Assembly (NCBI GenBank): GCA_024072375.1
Contig: CP099617.1
Span: 1,592,001-1,656,000 of the forward strand
Direction: 5' to 3'
DNA length: 64,000 nt
Origin: Sphingomonadaceae bacterium OTU29LAMAA1
GTDB taxonomy: Bacteria > Pseudomonadota > Alphaproteobacteria > Sphingomonadales > Sphingomonadaceae
In this document: positions 15,478 to 25,357 of the stretch, in pieces
Layout of the letters: each line of letters begins with the position of its first letter
How positions within the stretch are numbered: the stretch's first letter is position 1
Notes under the pieces: model-generated
The model's database searches: none
The model's input: only the letters and a program-made list of their open reading frames with translations
What the model was told of the DNA's origin: nothing
Program-made: the position numbers and the translations under genes

Positions 15478-18400
15478 TCAATCGAGACCCTGTGCGATGC
15501 GGGCCTGCAGATCGGAGCCTAGACGGCGGAAACCGAGTAGACGCGCTGCCGCTCGAACGACATCGCCGTCGTCCCCGCCCGGATTGTCCTCGCGTACCGT
15601 TCTGACGGCGGCTCGGATCTCAAGCATCGAGATGGCGTCAGCCTTCGCCGTGGCGCCACTCTCCGCCGAGCGGTCGCGCACAGGCGGAGCTGCCGACTGC
15701 AGGCCGGTGAACCAGAAGTCCTCTCTGTCCGACTGCAGATCGCTATCTTCCCTCTTCGCCGCGACAAGCGCCTGACGTGCCGCTGCAAGCACCCGTCGTC
15801 CGGCGCTCTTCTTGCCGAAAGCCGAGGCGAGCCTTCGGGCAACCTCGTCGACATGCAACGGTCCCTCGACAGCTACTATCTCACGCACCAGTGGGACGAG
15901 GATACGGACGGGCGCTTCGTGCGGCTCCATATCCGAGCCGGCCTGCACCTGCGCTCGGACGTATGATGGCATGACGCGCGTGACGGCATCGAACAGGATA
16001 GGCCCCTGCTCGACCGGAGCATCTTCTGCCGGACGGCCGACGTTGGCACCTGCGATCCTCATCGCGCCTCCTTCCTGCCCCCGTGCAGTTTCGAGAGCGG
16101 CACGCAGACGTTCGATCTGTCTGTGGCGATCGTAGAACCAGTCCGTGCTCCAGATCCGGTGAAAGCGCCATCCGAGGTGTTCCAGGACGTCCTGACGCAG
16201 GCGATCCCGCTCGCGCGCCCACAGCGCCGAGTGATACGTTGCGCCATCGCACTCGACGGCGAGAAGGTAGCTGCCGGGCCGGTCGGGGTGACGCACGCCG
16301 ATGTCGATGCGGAAGCCGGCCGAACCCACCTGGGGGTCGGCAAGGTATCCGAGGCTGCGAATGATCTCCGCGACGTCCTCTTCGAACGGCGTGTCGGGCG
16401 CCTCGCCGGTGGCTGTCGGCTGTTCCAGCCCGCCGGACTTAGCGTAGTCCAGGAAGCGCTTCAGGATACGCGGTCCGGGCTGGCTCGCGCGACTGACGTC
16501 GAGCTGGCCGGGATCGAACGAGGCGAACACCTCGCAGCGCAGCCGCGCCCTGGTGAAAAGCACGTTGAGCCGGCGTTCGCCCCCCTCGCCGTTAACGGGG
16601 CCGAAGCTGGCGCCCGACATGACGCCTCCGGGCTGCGTCGGGCCGTAGCCGACGCTGATGAGGATGACGTCGCGCTCGTCTCCCTGCACGTTCTCGATGT
16701 TCTTGACGAACAGGTCTTCGGAACGGCCTTCGCGGAGGAACGCGTCCAGCGAGGTATCCTCCCGCCGGGCGAGTTCGAGAAGTTCGTTGATCGTGTTCTT
16801 CTGGGCATGGCTGAAGGTGACGATACCGAGGGAGAGATCGGGCGTGGACCGGGCATGCTGAACGACGCGCGAGACGAGCGCCTGCCCTTCCAGGCGATTG
16901 TCGCGCCGGCCGCCCCGGTCGTAGGCCCCGTCGACCTGCGTGAAGATCAGGCCGTAGGCCGGATCCTTCTCCAGGGGGGAAGGCGGGAGCACGAGGCCCC
17001 CCTCGTAGAATTCTGCGTTGGACACCCTCATCAGGGACGGGTCACGCGAACGGTAGTGCCATTGCAGCATGCGGTTCGGCAGGCCTCGCGCCTCGCAAAG
17101 CGTCAGCACGCTTTCTGACGCGCCGAGTGCGGCGGCGTTACCGAGCAGATCCTCGATCGGCTCGTCCTCCTCGTCGAGGGAATCGCTTTCGCCTCCCCCG
17201 TCCGCGAGCAGCCTGTCGAAGAAAGACGAGGGCGGGAGCTGCTTCTTGTCTCCGACCACGACGATCTGGCGGGCTCGGGCGATGGCGCCGAGAGCATCCT
17301 CAGGCCGCACCTGGCTCGCCTCGTCGATCACCAGGAGGTCGAAGCTGACGACGCCGGGTGTCAGGAACTGCGCGACCGATATGGGACTCATCAGCAGCAC
17401 AGGCTTGATGCGCTGGATGGCCGTCGGTGCGCTCAGGAAGAGCTTACGCAGCGAGATATGCTGCTGCTTCTTGCCGATCTCCCCGCGCAGCACCTTCATC
17501 TCTCCCTGCGCACCCTGAGGAAGCTGGCCGAGATGACCCGCCAGGATGTCGACCACGTTCTCCTTCAGCCTTGCCCGCTCGAGGCGCACGAAGTCGTCGA
17601 CGAGGGCGTGACGGTCGAGGTTCGCTACGTCCTTGAGCGCCGGATTGGTGGCGAGCGCGGCGTTCCACAGAGCCTCCGCGCGAGCGAATCTAAGCTCGAT
17701 GGCGGCAGCGCTGGCGTCGAGCTCGCCGGTTGCCAATCTGGCCGCAAGATCCGCGAGACCCGTGCGCTCCAGCGAGGCACGCGCCTGATGAAGAGCCGAC
17801 CATTCCCCGTAACGGTGAATAGCGGACCCCATGTCGGTGAAGGTGGCCGCAATGCGTGCAAGATCAGCGTCGGCGTACCCGCCGCCAAGACGCCGACCAT
17901 CTAGGCGCAGCGTACCGACGACGTCCCGGATACGCCTCTCCGCCTCTGGTGCCTCGGAGTCCAGACTGGCGGCGTCGGCAGCACGCGCGTCCGCCTCAGC
18001 GGCCAGGCCTATAAGTCGATCGTGGCCGACGGAAAGGACGTTGCGTGCGGCCTCGTCGCACCAGCGCGCCACGCGGGAAATCCGATCGAAATCGGTGCGC
18101 TCCCCCCGCCATGCCTCGCCAAGAGCGCTGGCGAGCCAGCCTTCGTCCTCGCTCCAAGAACGCCGAAGCCTCTGAATCTCGAGCAGGCGGTCCAGAACCG
18201 CCAGCCTCTCGTCGGCAGTCCTGGGCAGCGGATCGCGAAGGAGGCCGCCGATCGATCGGCCGGCAGCGCGGTAGGCGCCACCCCAGCGGGCGAAGAAAGA
18301 CGCCGATCCGGCGACTAGCGGTGCCCGCAGCCCCGAGACGTCGGTTTCGAAGGCCGTTTCGAGGAAGGTGCCTTCCGCAGCGTCGCGCGCGGCGCGCCAT

Positions 18401-20235
18401 GTGGCGCCGCCTTCAAGCCCCTCCCGCAGCCGTCCAGGATCCGCCACTGCGAAGAGCCGTCGCGCGAGCTCGGTGTCCCTCGGGTCGAACCCGGCGAGGC
18501 GGGTAAGCAGATCGCGGACCGGGACGACGGCTGACAGGGAGCGCGGGATGTCGAGCCCTGCTCGTGCCATGGGGCGGTCCAGAGCGGATCTGAGCCGCTG
18601 GGCGTCCGCCGCCGCCGCAGCGAGTTCGCTCCCGAGCCGGTTCACCGCGACCGGCTGCAGGTCGATCGTACCAACCCCGAAGAACGGGTGACCTTCCTCA
18701 GACCCGGCTGCCTCGATCAGTGCACCGTAGCGAGCCACGAGCTCGCAGGCGGCGGTCTCCTCCTCCCGCGTCATCGCGCCGACCGCTCCCCCGTCCAGCG
18801 TCGGCATCGGTGCACCCATGCCGAGGTAGCGCGCCTGACGGCCGAGTACGCTGAACGGGGTCTCTCCGCTTGCACCGATAGGGGCGTGCAATGCCTCCGA
18901 CAGCGCGTTCAGCCGATCCCGCGCGCCGCGAAGCGCTTCGGGAGCCGGGGGTACGGAAGGGATCGCCTGACCGACCGAGAGCGTGCGGCCTAGTTCGCCC
19001 AGGACCGCCTTCTTGTTCGCCGTCTTCGAGTGGAGCTCCAGAGTGAGATCCCTCAGGCCGACCTTCACCAGCCTGTCGTGCACGACCGAAAGTGCCGCCA
19101 TCTTCTCGGCGACGAACAGGACCGTCTTGCCCTCCTTGGCTGCGGCGGCGATGATGTTCGTGATGGTCTGGCTCTTGCCTGTGCCGGGCGGTCCCTGGAC
19201 GACGAGATTGCGTCCAGCCCTCGCCTCCTCGATGACCTTGGCCTGGCTCGCATCCGCATCGACGACGTGGAAGAGCCGCTCGGGCGGCAGGACCACGTCG
19301 AGCCGGTCCTCCGGCCCGAATAGCGGCGGCTCATGCGGGAAGCCCTCGAACAGAAGGCCGCGCGTCAATTCGTGCGCCTCAAGCGCATGTTCCGGCCATG
19401 TCTCGATGGCGAGGTCGCGGTACATGAGGAGCTTGGAGAAGGAGAAGAACCCGAGCTGGATCGCGTCGCGATCGACCTTCCATCCACGACGTTCCGCGAC
19501 GATGGTCTCGACCTGAGCGTGGTAGGCGCCGGGACGCCAGCCGTCGCCGTTATCGTCGAGATCAGGTAGTCGGATGCCGAAATCATCCTGCCACCGCTGC
19601 TGCAGCGGCAGGTTCGTCATCATGTCCTCGGGCCGGATCCTGAGGTCGTAGGTCGACCGGCGCTGATCGCGCACCAGTTCGACCGGAAGAAGCACAAGAG
19701 GCGCCTCGCGAGGTACGGCGGAATCCTTCTCCTCGAACCAGGTTGCAAAGCCGAGTGCGAGATAAAGGACATTGATGCCCTGCTCCTCTTCCGCGGTCTT
19801 CGCCTCGCGAGCGATCTTCAGCAGCTTCTTGGCGAGCGCGTCCGGCCCGAGCCGTGTCTCCAGCTGGTTGTCGACGTACCGTTCAGGACCGATCGCCTCT
19901 TCAGCTTCCTCTGCCAGAACCAGACCGTCCGCCTCGTGCCGGTCCCGTCCCAGGGCGCGGAACCGCATTGTCTTTCCGCTGCACAGAAGGGAGAACACGT
20001 CGTCGGATCGCTCGTTGACGACGTTGAGGACGTTGCCCTTGGTGTTAGATCGGTTGACGTGCACGAGGCGATTGCGGGTCCCCGTTTCCACCAGACGCTT
20101 GCGAGTGTCGTCGAAGAGGCGTTGAATCGAGCGATCGTGCGTCGGAGAAGGATCCGCTAGGCCAACGGTGGCAATTGGGTTATCGGTCATGAGGTCTTCG
20201 CGCTTGAGGGCAGTTGTATTTCTTTGACAATCCAT
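15478..20235 (-). CDS. Giant DUF4011/Upf1-like SF1 helicase fused to a Vsr/DUF559-type nuclease and DUF3320
   Basis: A 1585-residue protein (1570 if the ATG at 20190 is used). Order: DUF4011-like N-terminus (RKRLVETGTRNRLVHVNR, 45-62), Q-motif near 327-338, Walker A GPPGTGKSQ (348-356), a long coiled insertion (about 420-900), motif II VIDEAS (969-974), GDKKQLPPS (995-1003), and motifs V/VI at NVQGDERDV (1192) and RLNVLFTRAR (1222). A PD-(D/E)xK nuclease follows (FRIDIG about 1308, LAVECDGATYHS about 1325-1336), then a DUF3320-like tail. Such helicase-nucleases occur in defence islands; no antiviral role is proven for this one. It diverges from a zinc-hook ATPase gene. Confidence 0.88.
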   Translation of the reverse strand: MDCQRNTTALKREDLMTDNPIATVGLADPSPTHDRSIQRLFDDTRKRLVETGTRNRLVHVNRSNTKGNVLNVVNERSDDVFSLLCSGKTMRFRALGRDRHEADGLVLAEEAEEAIGPERYVDNQLETRLGPDALAKKLLKIAREAKTAEEEQGINVLYLALGFATWFEEKDSAVPREAPLVLLPVELVRDQRRSTYDLRIRPEDMMTNLPLQQRWQDDFGIRLPDLDDNGDGWRPGAYHAQVETIVAERRGWKVDRDAIQLGFFSFSKLLMYRDLAIETWPEHALEAHELTRGLLFEGFPHEPPLFGPEDRLDVVLPPERLFHVVDADASQAKVIEEARAGRNLVVQGPPGTGKSQTITNIIAAAAKEGKTVLFVAEKMAALSVVHDRLVKVGLRDLTLELHSKTANKKAVLGELGRTLSVGQAIPSVPPAPEALRGARDRLNALSEALHAPIGASGETPFSVLGRQARYLGMGAPMPTLDGGAVGAMTREEETAACELVARYGALIEAAGSEEGHPFFGVGTIDLQPVAVNRLGSELAAAAADAQRLRSALDRPMARAGLDIPRSLSAVVPVRDLLTRLAGFDPRDTELARRLFAVADPGRLREGLEGGATWRAARDAAEGTFLETAFETDVSGLRAPLVAGSASFFARWGGAYRAAGRSIGGLLRDPLPRTADERLAVLDRLLEIQRLRRSWSEDEGWLASALGEAWRGERTDFDRISRVARWCDEAARNVLSVGHDRLIGLAAEADARAADAASLDSEAPEAERRIRDVVGTLRLDGRRLGGGYADADLARIAATFTDMGSAIHRYGEWSALHQARASLERTGLADLAARLATGELDASAAAIELRFARAEALWNAALATNPALKDVANLDRHALVDDFVRLERARLKENVVDILAGHLGQLPQGAQGEMKVLRGEIGKKQQHISLRKLFLSAPTAIQRIKPVLLMSPISVAQFLTPGVVSFDLLVIDEASQVRPEDALGAIARARQIVVVGDKKQLPPSSFFDRLLADGGGESDSLDEEDEPIEDLLGNAAALGASESVLTLCEARGLPNRMLQWHYRSRDPSLMRVSNAEFYEGGLVLPPSPLEKDPAYGLIFTQVDGAYDRGGRRDNRLEGQALVSRVVQHARSTPDLSLGIVTFSHAQKNTINELLELARREDTSLDAFLREGRSEDLFVKNIENVQGDERDVILISVGYGPTQPGGVMSGASFGPVNGEGGERRLNVLFTRARLRCEVFASFDPGQLDVSRASQPGPRILKRFLDYAKSGGLEQPTATGEAPDTPFEEDVAEIIRSLGYLADPQVGSAGFRIDIGVRHPDRPGSYLLAVECDGATYHSALWARERDRLRQDVLEHLGWRFHRIWSTDWFYDRHRQIERLRAALETARGQEGGAMRIAGANVGRPAEDAPVEQGPILFDAVTRVMPSYVRAQVQAGSDMEPHEAPVRILVPLVREIVAVEGPLHVDEVARRLASAFGKKSAGRRVLAAARQALVAAKREDSDLQSDREDFWFTGLQSAAPPVRDRSAESGATAKADAISMLEIRAAVRTVREDNPGGDDGDVVRAAARLLGFRRLGSDLQARIAQGLD

Positions 20236-20238
20236 GCC

Positions 20239-20481
20239 TTAGCGCATTTTCTCTACCGAAAGTTGAAGGCCACTGAAGCCGGCATCTGTGAAGAACGTGC
20301 TCGGAAGCCGATTGTGACGACGAGCGACGTGGTCGTCTTGAGGCGTGGCCAAGATGCTCTTCGAATGCGTCGTTATGCCAGCTCCCCAAAGGCTGCTTTG
20401 TAGCCAACCCTCGTCCTGATCGACCCAGATGCGGTCACCCACGGCTCGATCCGCGCTTCCTGAAACCGGACGTTTGTTCAT
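20239..20481 (-). CDS. Possible small protein preceding the helicase gene
   Basis: An 80-residue frame that ends 3 bases before the longest start of the helicase. If real, the two would be coupled. It has no family, no clear Shine-Dalgarno and average composition. The remaining gap up to 20738 shows no other gene and should hold the divergent promoters. Confidence 0.3.
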   Translation of the reverse strand: MNKRPVSGSADRAVGDRIWVDQDEGWLQSSLWGAGITTHSKSILATPQDDHVARRHNRLPSTFFTDAGFSGLQLSVEKMR

Positions 20482-20738
20482 CGGCTGGCGAAGAGTTCCA
20501 CGGCATCCGTAGGCGCGAGCGGTCCGAAGAAGCGCGCTAGGTTGGTGTCACTGAGCTGCGCGAACGGCGCGCTACGCGCGAAGATGTCGCCTTCATAGGC
20601 GGCCTCCTTCCCGCCACGCGGATCGATCTTCCCCGCTAGACAGTGAGCGCGGCCATCGCCTTGGCGCACGGCCCGCGTTAAGGTGATGAGAGCGCCCGCG
20701 AAAACACGAAGACGACGCGGCCGATCGAGGGGGGAGAC

Positions 20739-22991
20739 ATGTTTCTCAAGAAGGTAACAGGCATCCGGAACGTTGGCCGCTTCAAGGCGGCACGTGTCGC
20801 CGGTGGCATGTACGAGCGGTTCACGCTGATCTACGGCGGCAACGGCCGCGGAAAATCGACTTTGTGCGCGATCCTGCGCTCTCTCCAGACAAACGACCCA
20901 ACCCCCGTCATGCGACGCCGGACGTTTCAGGCGACCAGCGATCCCGAGATCGGGCTGCTGCTCGACAGCGGGCAGGTGCGCTTCGCCACCGGCGCTTGGT
21001 CCGCCGCCAACCCCGACTTGCACATCTTCGACCATCAGTTCGTCGCCGAGAACGTCCACGGCGGTGACCAGATCGATGTCGAACACCGACGCAACTTCTA
21101 CCGGATCGTGGTCGGCCCTGCGGGTGTGGCGCTCGCCGAGGAGGTTGACCGTCTCGATCAGCTGGCGACCGCAAAGCAAGGCGAGCTCGCGACGGCGAAA
21201 AAGGTGCTGGAGCAGCACCTACCGAGCGGTGTCCGGCTTGATCCCTTCCTCAAGATCGCTGCCGACCCAGCCAACTCCGACAAGATCGCGGATGCGGAAC
21301 GGCGGCTGAGAGCGGTCAACGACGCCGGCGTGATCGCATCCCGCAAGCTGCTCAGCCTTCCGCCGCTTCCGGTTCTGCCCGAGGGCTTCGTTGACCTCCT
21401 CGGCAAGACTGCCGAAGGCGTGGCGGCCGACGCTGCGGCGCAGGTCCAGGCGCAACTCGCGCGGCACCATTTCGACGAGCATGGTGAGGCCTGGCTCAGC
21501 CAAGGCCTTGATCATGCGGCCGACGGCACCTGCCCGTTTTGCGAGGCGCCACTTGCTGGCAACGGCCTGATCGATGCCTATCGGGGGTTCTTCAGCAAAG
21601 CCTACGCCGACCATAGGAAGGCGGTTGCCGACATGAGCCGCGCCCTCAACCACGCGCTGTCCGGGACGGCGGCGTTGCGGGCCGAACAGGGCTTCACGAC
21701 GGCCGCTGCCGACGCGCAATTCTGGCTCGACTATAGCGATCACGGTTACGCGCCGCCCGCCGCAGCGGAACGGATCGTCGCCGAGGTGGAAGCCTTGTTC
21801 GTTGCCGCAAAGGCGCTGTTGGCAGAGAAGAACAATGCGCTGCTGGAGACAGTGGAAACTTCCACCGCCTTCATCACCGCGGCCGCCAATTGGTCGGCGA
21901 CGTCTGCCGAGCTCGCGAGCGCCTCTGCACGCATCGATGACGCCAACGGACTGATTCAGGCGGTGAAGAATGGCAGCGCGGCCGGTGACAAGGCCGACAT
22001 CGAAGCAGAGCTGGCGGCGGCACGTGCCGTCGAGAAGCGGCATTCAGAGCCGGTCGTGACGCTCGCCGCAGAGTATCTCCAGCTCACCGCCGACAAGCAG
22101 ACGCTGGTCGACGCGAAGGACGACAAGAAGAAAGCGCTGGACGCCTACGACGCCTCGATATTTGGCGCCTACGAAGCCGACATCAATTCATATCTGACGA
22201 GCTTCGGTGCTGGGTTCCGGCTTGCCGACTGTAAGAAGAGCTATGTCGGCAAGGCGCCGCAGTCCATCTTCTGCCTGCGGTTCGACAACAGCGACATTGA
22301 CGTGACGAAGGCGAGCGCCGACGAGCCTGGGTTCGACACGACGATGAGCGCTGGCGACAAGAACACCTTCGCCTTCGCGTTCTTCCTGGCGCAGCTGAAG
22401 CGCGACGCGGACCTCACCCGCAAGCTCGTCATCTTCGACGATCCCTTCACCAGCCTAGACGATTTTCGCCGCGCGATGACGGCGAAGGAGATCGTCCGTA
22501 GCGGCGGCCGGGCCGCGCAGACGCTGGTGCTGAGTCACGACAAGTTCTTCCTGGACACGGTGCATGGTCTGATCCGCGACGCGCAATGCGTAACCATGCA
22601 GATTTCGAGCACGGCGACGGGATCGTCGATTGAGCCCTGGGACCTCGAGCGGGAGGTCAAGGAAGGATATCTGCTGGACCATATGCGGCTGCAGGAGTTC
22701 GCCGACGGCCGCTCCGGCGAGGCTCGCGAGATGCGAACGGTCATGCGGCCCTTGCTCGAACAGTATATCCGCTACCGCTTCCCCAACCAGATCCTCGAGG
22801 GCAAATGGCTGGGCGATATGCTCGCGATCATCCGCGCCGATCCGCAGCATCCGATGACGCCGCACTATGCCGAGCTCGACGACATAAACGCCTACACGGC
22901 GCCGTTCCATCACGATCCAAACGCGCCCTACGTCGAGGACGAGGTTCGCAGTTATGTCTCCAGGACGGTGGCGATCGTCGGTGGCTGCTGA
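20739..22991 (+). CDS. AAA_13/RloC-like zinc-hook ATPase
   Basis: A 750-residue ABC-type ATPase. Walker A is GGNGRGKST (33-41), a CPFC zinc hook (265-268) lies in a coiled-coil of about 400 residues, the signature is MSAGDKNTFA (536-545), Walker B LVIFDDPFTSLD (563-574) and the H-loop VLSHD (597-601). The 150-residue C-terminus (RPLLEQYIRYRFP, then INAYTAPFHHDPN) may be the effector. The plan matches RloC, a zinc-hook anticodon nuclease that senses DNA damage or phage, but I cannot confirm RloC/PrrC active-site residues. GGGGGAGAC precedes the ATG. It is a defence candidate and diverges from the helicase-nuclease. Confidence 0.82.
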   Translation: MFLKKVTGIRNVGRFKAARVAGGMYERFTLIYGGNGRGKSTLCAILRSLQTNDPTPVMRRRTFQATSDPEIGLLLDSGQVRFATGAWSAANPDLHIFDHQFVAENVHGGDQIDVEHRRNFYRIVVGPAGVALAEEVDRLDQLATAKQGELATAKKVLEQHLPSGVRLDPFLKIAADPANSDKIADAERRLRAVNDAGVIASRKLLSLPPLPVLPEGFVDLLGKTAEGVAADAAAQVQAQLARHHFDEHGEAWLSQGLDHAADGTCPFCEAPLAGNGLIDAYRGFFSKAYADHRKAVADMSRALNHALSGTAALRAEQGFTTAAADAQFWLDYSDHGYAPPAAAERIVAEVEALFVAAKALLAEKNNALLETVETSTAFITAAANWSATSAELASASARIDDANGLIQAVKNGSAAGDKADIEAELAAARAVEKRHSEPVVTLAAEYLQLTADKQTLVDAKDDKKKALDAYDASIFGAYEADINSYLTSFGAGFRLADCKKSYVGKAPQSIFCLRFDNSDIDVTKASADEPGFDTTMSAGDKNTFAFAFFLAQLKRDADLTRKLVIFDDPFTSLDDFRRAMTAKEIVRSGGRAAQTLVLSHDKFFLDTVHGLIRDAQCVTMQISSTATGSSIEPWDLEREVKEGYLLDHMRLQEFADGRSGEAREMRTVMRPLLEQYIRYRFPNQILEGKWLGDMLAIIRADPQHPMTPHYAELDDINAYTAPFHHDPNAPYVEDEVRSYVSRTVAIVGGC

Positions 22992-23022
22992 CCAGTGACA
23001 TCGCGCGATACTTGCTATCGGT

Positions 23023-23253
23023 ATGGCCGGCGCGTTCCGACGCTCGAAGCTGGCCGCGATGACTAGCGATCGGGTCAGAAAGGACAGTCCCGGGCACAGT
23101 CTGCGGGCGGGATTCCTGATCCAGGCAGGCTGGCAGAACGCCAACCTGTTCGAGATGCGCGAGCATAGCCGCCACGCTTCGCTCGAAAAAGTCGGCGAGT
23201 GTGCGTGCGACCACGAGCAGTTTCATAAGTATGCGGCCAAAGGCTTTCTGTGA
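23023..23253 (+). pseudogene. Remnant of a tyrosine recombinase (C-terminal end)
   Basis: The last 70 codons of a phage-type integrase are still readable: GHSLRAGFLIQAG (catalytic HxxR), EHSRHASLEKV (the second His box) and a tail FHKYAAKGFL. At the place of the nucleophilic Tyr the sequence has Cys (VGECACD instead of a usual GYVRD). The N-terminal half is missing. It marks an old integration or recombination event inside the defence-like island. Confidence 0.75.
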
Positions 23254-23492
23254 GCGGCGACGTGAGGGCGGCCGGCGCGCATGGCGCGTGGCGGCCGATC
23301 GCCGAGCTGCCGGTCGAGCTGAAGGACGGCCGTTACGTGCTGCTGTGGGTGCGCGCCCGCCCGCTGGTCGCCTTCTGGGCAAACTACGAGAACGGCGGCG
23401 ATTGGTCGACCGACGACGGGCTCCGCCCGATGCCTTCCATGTTCGCCGAGCTCGTGCATCCGCGCGGGTCTGGGCCGATCCATGACACCTAG
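23250..23492 (+). CDS. Small hypothetical protein (DUF551-like layout)
   Basis: An 80-residue protein from GTG 23250, which overlaps the recombinase remnant's stop as GTGA; AAAGG lies 6-7 bases upstream. The core WRPIAELPVELKDGRYVLLW followed by a Trp-rich part (VAFWANYENGGDW) resembles small DUF551-type proteins often seen on phages and islands. Function unknown. Confidence 0.6.
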   Translation: MSGDVRAAGAHGAWRPIAELPVELKDGRYVLLWVRARPLVAFWANYENGGDWSTDDGLRPMPSMFAELVHPRGSGPIHDT

Positions 23493-23634
23493 CAGGACGA
23501 ATGATGCCGCCCTCTCCTCCCTTGTCAGCGAAGACCTTGACCGGCATCGATCATGATCGAGCCGATCGGAAAACGGACCCGACCCGGGTTCGTACGCCAC
23601 GGGCGGCCGCGCACAGCGACTCGTCGGTCTCGCT

Positions 23635-25272
23635 ATGACGCTCGACGGATTTCTCACGGTCCTCGCGCTCGCGGCGGCGATCTATGCCGTTCTGTCCCCC
23701 GTTCAGCGGCAGCGCGTGTCACTGACCTGGCGACCTCAGCTGTTGCTAGCTCTGCCCGTGCTGGTGCTGATCCTCGGGTTCGAGCTCTACGACTGGTCGC
23801 CCCCGGCGTGCCCGGTCGTGCTTGGCGATATCTGCTCCGTCTTAATCCTCGGCGGCGCGGAAACGGAAGTGGCGCGCAAGTTCGCCTTCCTGCTCGCCTT
23901 TGCGTGGCTGTTCGGGGCGGTGACCATTCAAGCTGTCGTCAAACCCACCCTGTCGAGCGTGCCGGCGTTCACGGAGGTCGCGACCGCGCTGATTGACGAG
24001 GAACAATATGGCGACGCGTTGAAGCTGGTGGAGCCGCAGATCGGCCTTCTGGCGCGCGCCAGCCGACGGAAGTGTTTCCGGCAAAGGATGCGCGATTGGC
24101 TCGAGGAGTTCGGGCCGACGCCGGAGCACTCGTTCCGGCGCTATCTGCGCCGGTCGGGCCCACGCCGCCACAGCGGCGAGAACTGGCCTGATTGGGCGGC
24201 AGTGCCGGTGCGGTGGCTGGCGCGCTTCGTTCCGGCCGGGCGCCGGGGCGAACGTGCCGCCGGTGACCTTTTTCAGCTGTTGATGAGCTCGCCCCAGCTG
24301 TTCGACTATATTGTGTCTCGCAGACCATACTTCGCACTCGGCTTGGTCCGCGAGCAGGTCTATGGCGGCGCTGACTTTCTCGAGCGTTTCCTTGGCGAGC
24401 TGATGCGTCGGCCGGGCAGTGCTCTCTATCAAGAGGTCGCCACCAACGACCATTCCGACGGGTTGGTCGGCTACCATCTTCCTGCCCGCAATCGTATCCT
24501 CCACTTCCTGTTCGCCGATGCCAAGGTCGCTGAGGAGTTGTCGGCGTGGCAGGGCGTGGGCGACTATCTGAAGCGCCTGCTCAGCGGAGACGAGCGGCCC
24601 GATTATTGGGTTTGGCTCAATGGCCGGCCCGATTGGTTCGAGCGGGATCAGATGCGCGACCCGACCTACGTCGGCATGTTCTTCTTCGACATCATGGTCA
24701 GTTCGGCCGCCAAGCAAGGTGTCGGCTACCACATGTGGCTCTACTACTTCACCTCCTTCGGCGAGATGCTCGAGCGCGGCTACGATTCGAGCGCTGCCGG
24801 CATAGACCGGACTGCCGAGTTCCCGAGCCGCGCCGCCCGCCTGCTCTACGAGCTGGTGAGCCACCTGACTGCTTGGGTCGGCATGCTGCGGCACCTTCCC
24901 GAAGGTGCAGTGCACCGCGGAGTCCCCGACCGACCAGATTACCCGGCCACCATACCCTTCGCTGCGGCCCAGGCGCTGGGACGCGTGCTCGCGGTAGCGG
25001 TCATGTCGCAGAAGGTGGACGACGGGGTGATCCAAACGCTCCACGATGTCGCGATCCGGACGATCAAGGAATTGCACCCCGACGAGGGGGATCGGTCGGC
25101 TCTCCGCGCTTACTTGATCAACGCCCTGCTGAGCGGCGGTGGGCGAAAGAGCGACCCAGGCTACCTCACGCGGCTCGCAAAGCTTCTCGATCGGAATGAC
25201 GACCTGATAGAGTATGAGATCCCCGACTATGTGGCGGCGCTCAACTCGCGGATCGAAGGGACGGATCGATGA
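23635..25272 (+). CDS. Membrane-anchored hypothetical protein
   Basis: A 545-residue protein with three N-terminal hydrophobic segments (FLTVLALAAAIYAVLSPV, LLLALPVLVLILGFELYDW, FAFLLAFAWLFGAVTIQAV) and a large soluble part facing the cytoplasm by charge. No catalytic motif found. The soluble part has many aromatic residues (GYHMWLYYFTSFGEMLERGY). It starts the run of plus-strand genes to 26638. Its place in the island suggests a defence or stress role, but nothing in the sequence proves that. Confidence 0.6.
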   Translation: MTLDGFLTVLALAAAIYAVLSPVQRQRVSLTWRPQLLLALPVLVLILGFELYDWSPPACPVVLGDICSVLILGGAETEVARKFAFLLAFAWLFGAVTIQAVVKPTLSSVPAFTEVATALIDEEQYGDALKLVEPQIGLLARASRRKCFRQRMRDWLEEFGPTPEHSFRRYLRRSGPRRHSGENWPDWAAVPVRWLARFVPAGRRGERAAGDLFQLLMSSPQLFDYIVSRRPYFALGLVREQVYGGADFLERFLGELMRRPGSALYQEVATNDHSDGLVGYHLPARNRILHFLFADAKVAEELSAWQGVGDYLKRLLSGDERPDYWVWLNGRPDWFERDQMRDPTYVGMFFFDIMVSSAAKQGVGYHMWLYYFTSFGEMLERGYDSSAAGIDRTAEFPSRAARLLYELVSHLTAWVGMLRHLPEGAVHRGVPDRPDYPATIPFAAAQALGRVLAVAVMSQKVDDGVIQTLHDVAIRTIKELHPDEGDRSALRAYLINALLSGGGRKSDPGYLTRLAKLLDRNDDLIEYEIPDYVAALNSRIEGTDR

Positions 25273-25357
25273 AGGAGACGGAGATCAGGAGACGACCGTG
25301 GACGTGCCGGCGAGGGCTACCTACGACCGGGTGGCGTGATGAACTGGAAGCAGAGCG

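Noticed and set aside
20478..21218. 246-codon minus-strand frame before the zinc-hook ATPase
   Set aside because: Overlaps the Walker A end of the ATPase in antisense and shows no domain.
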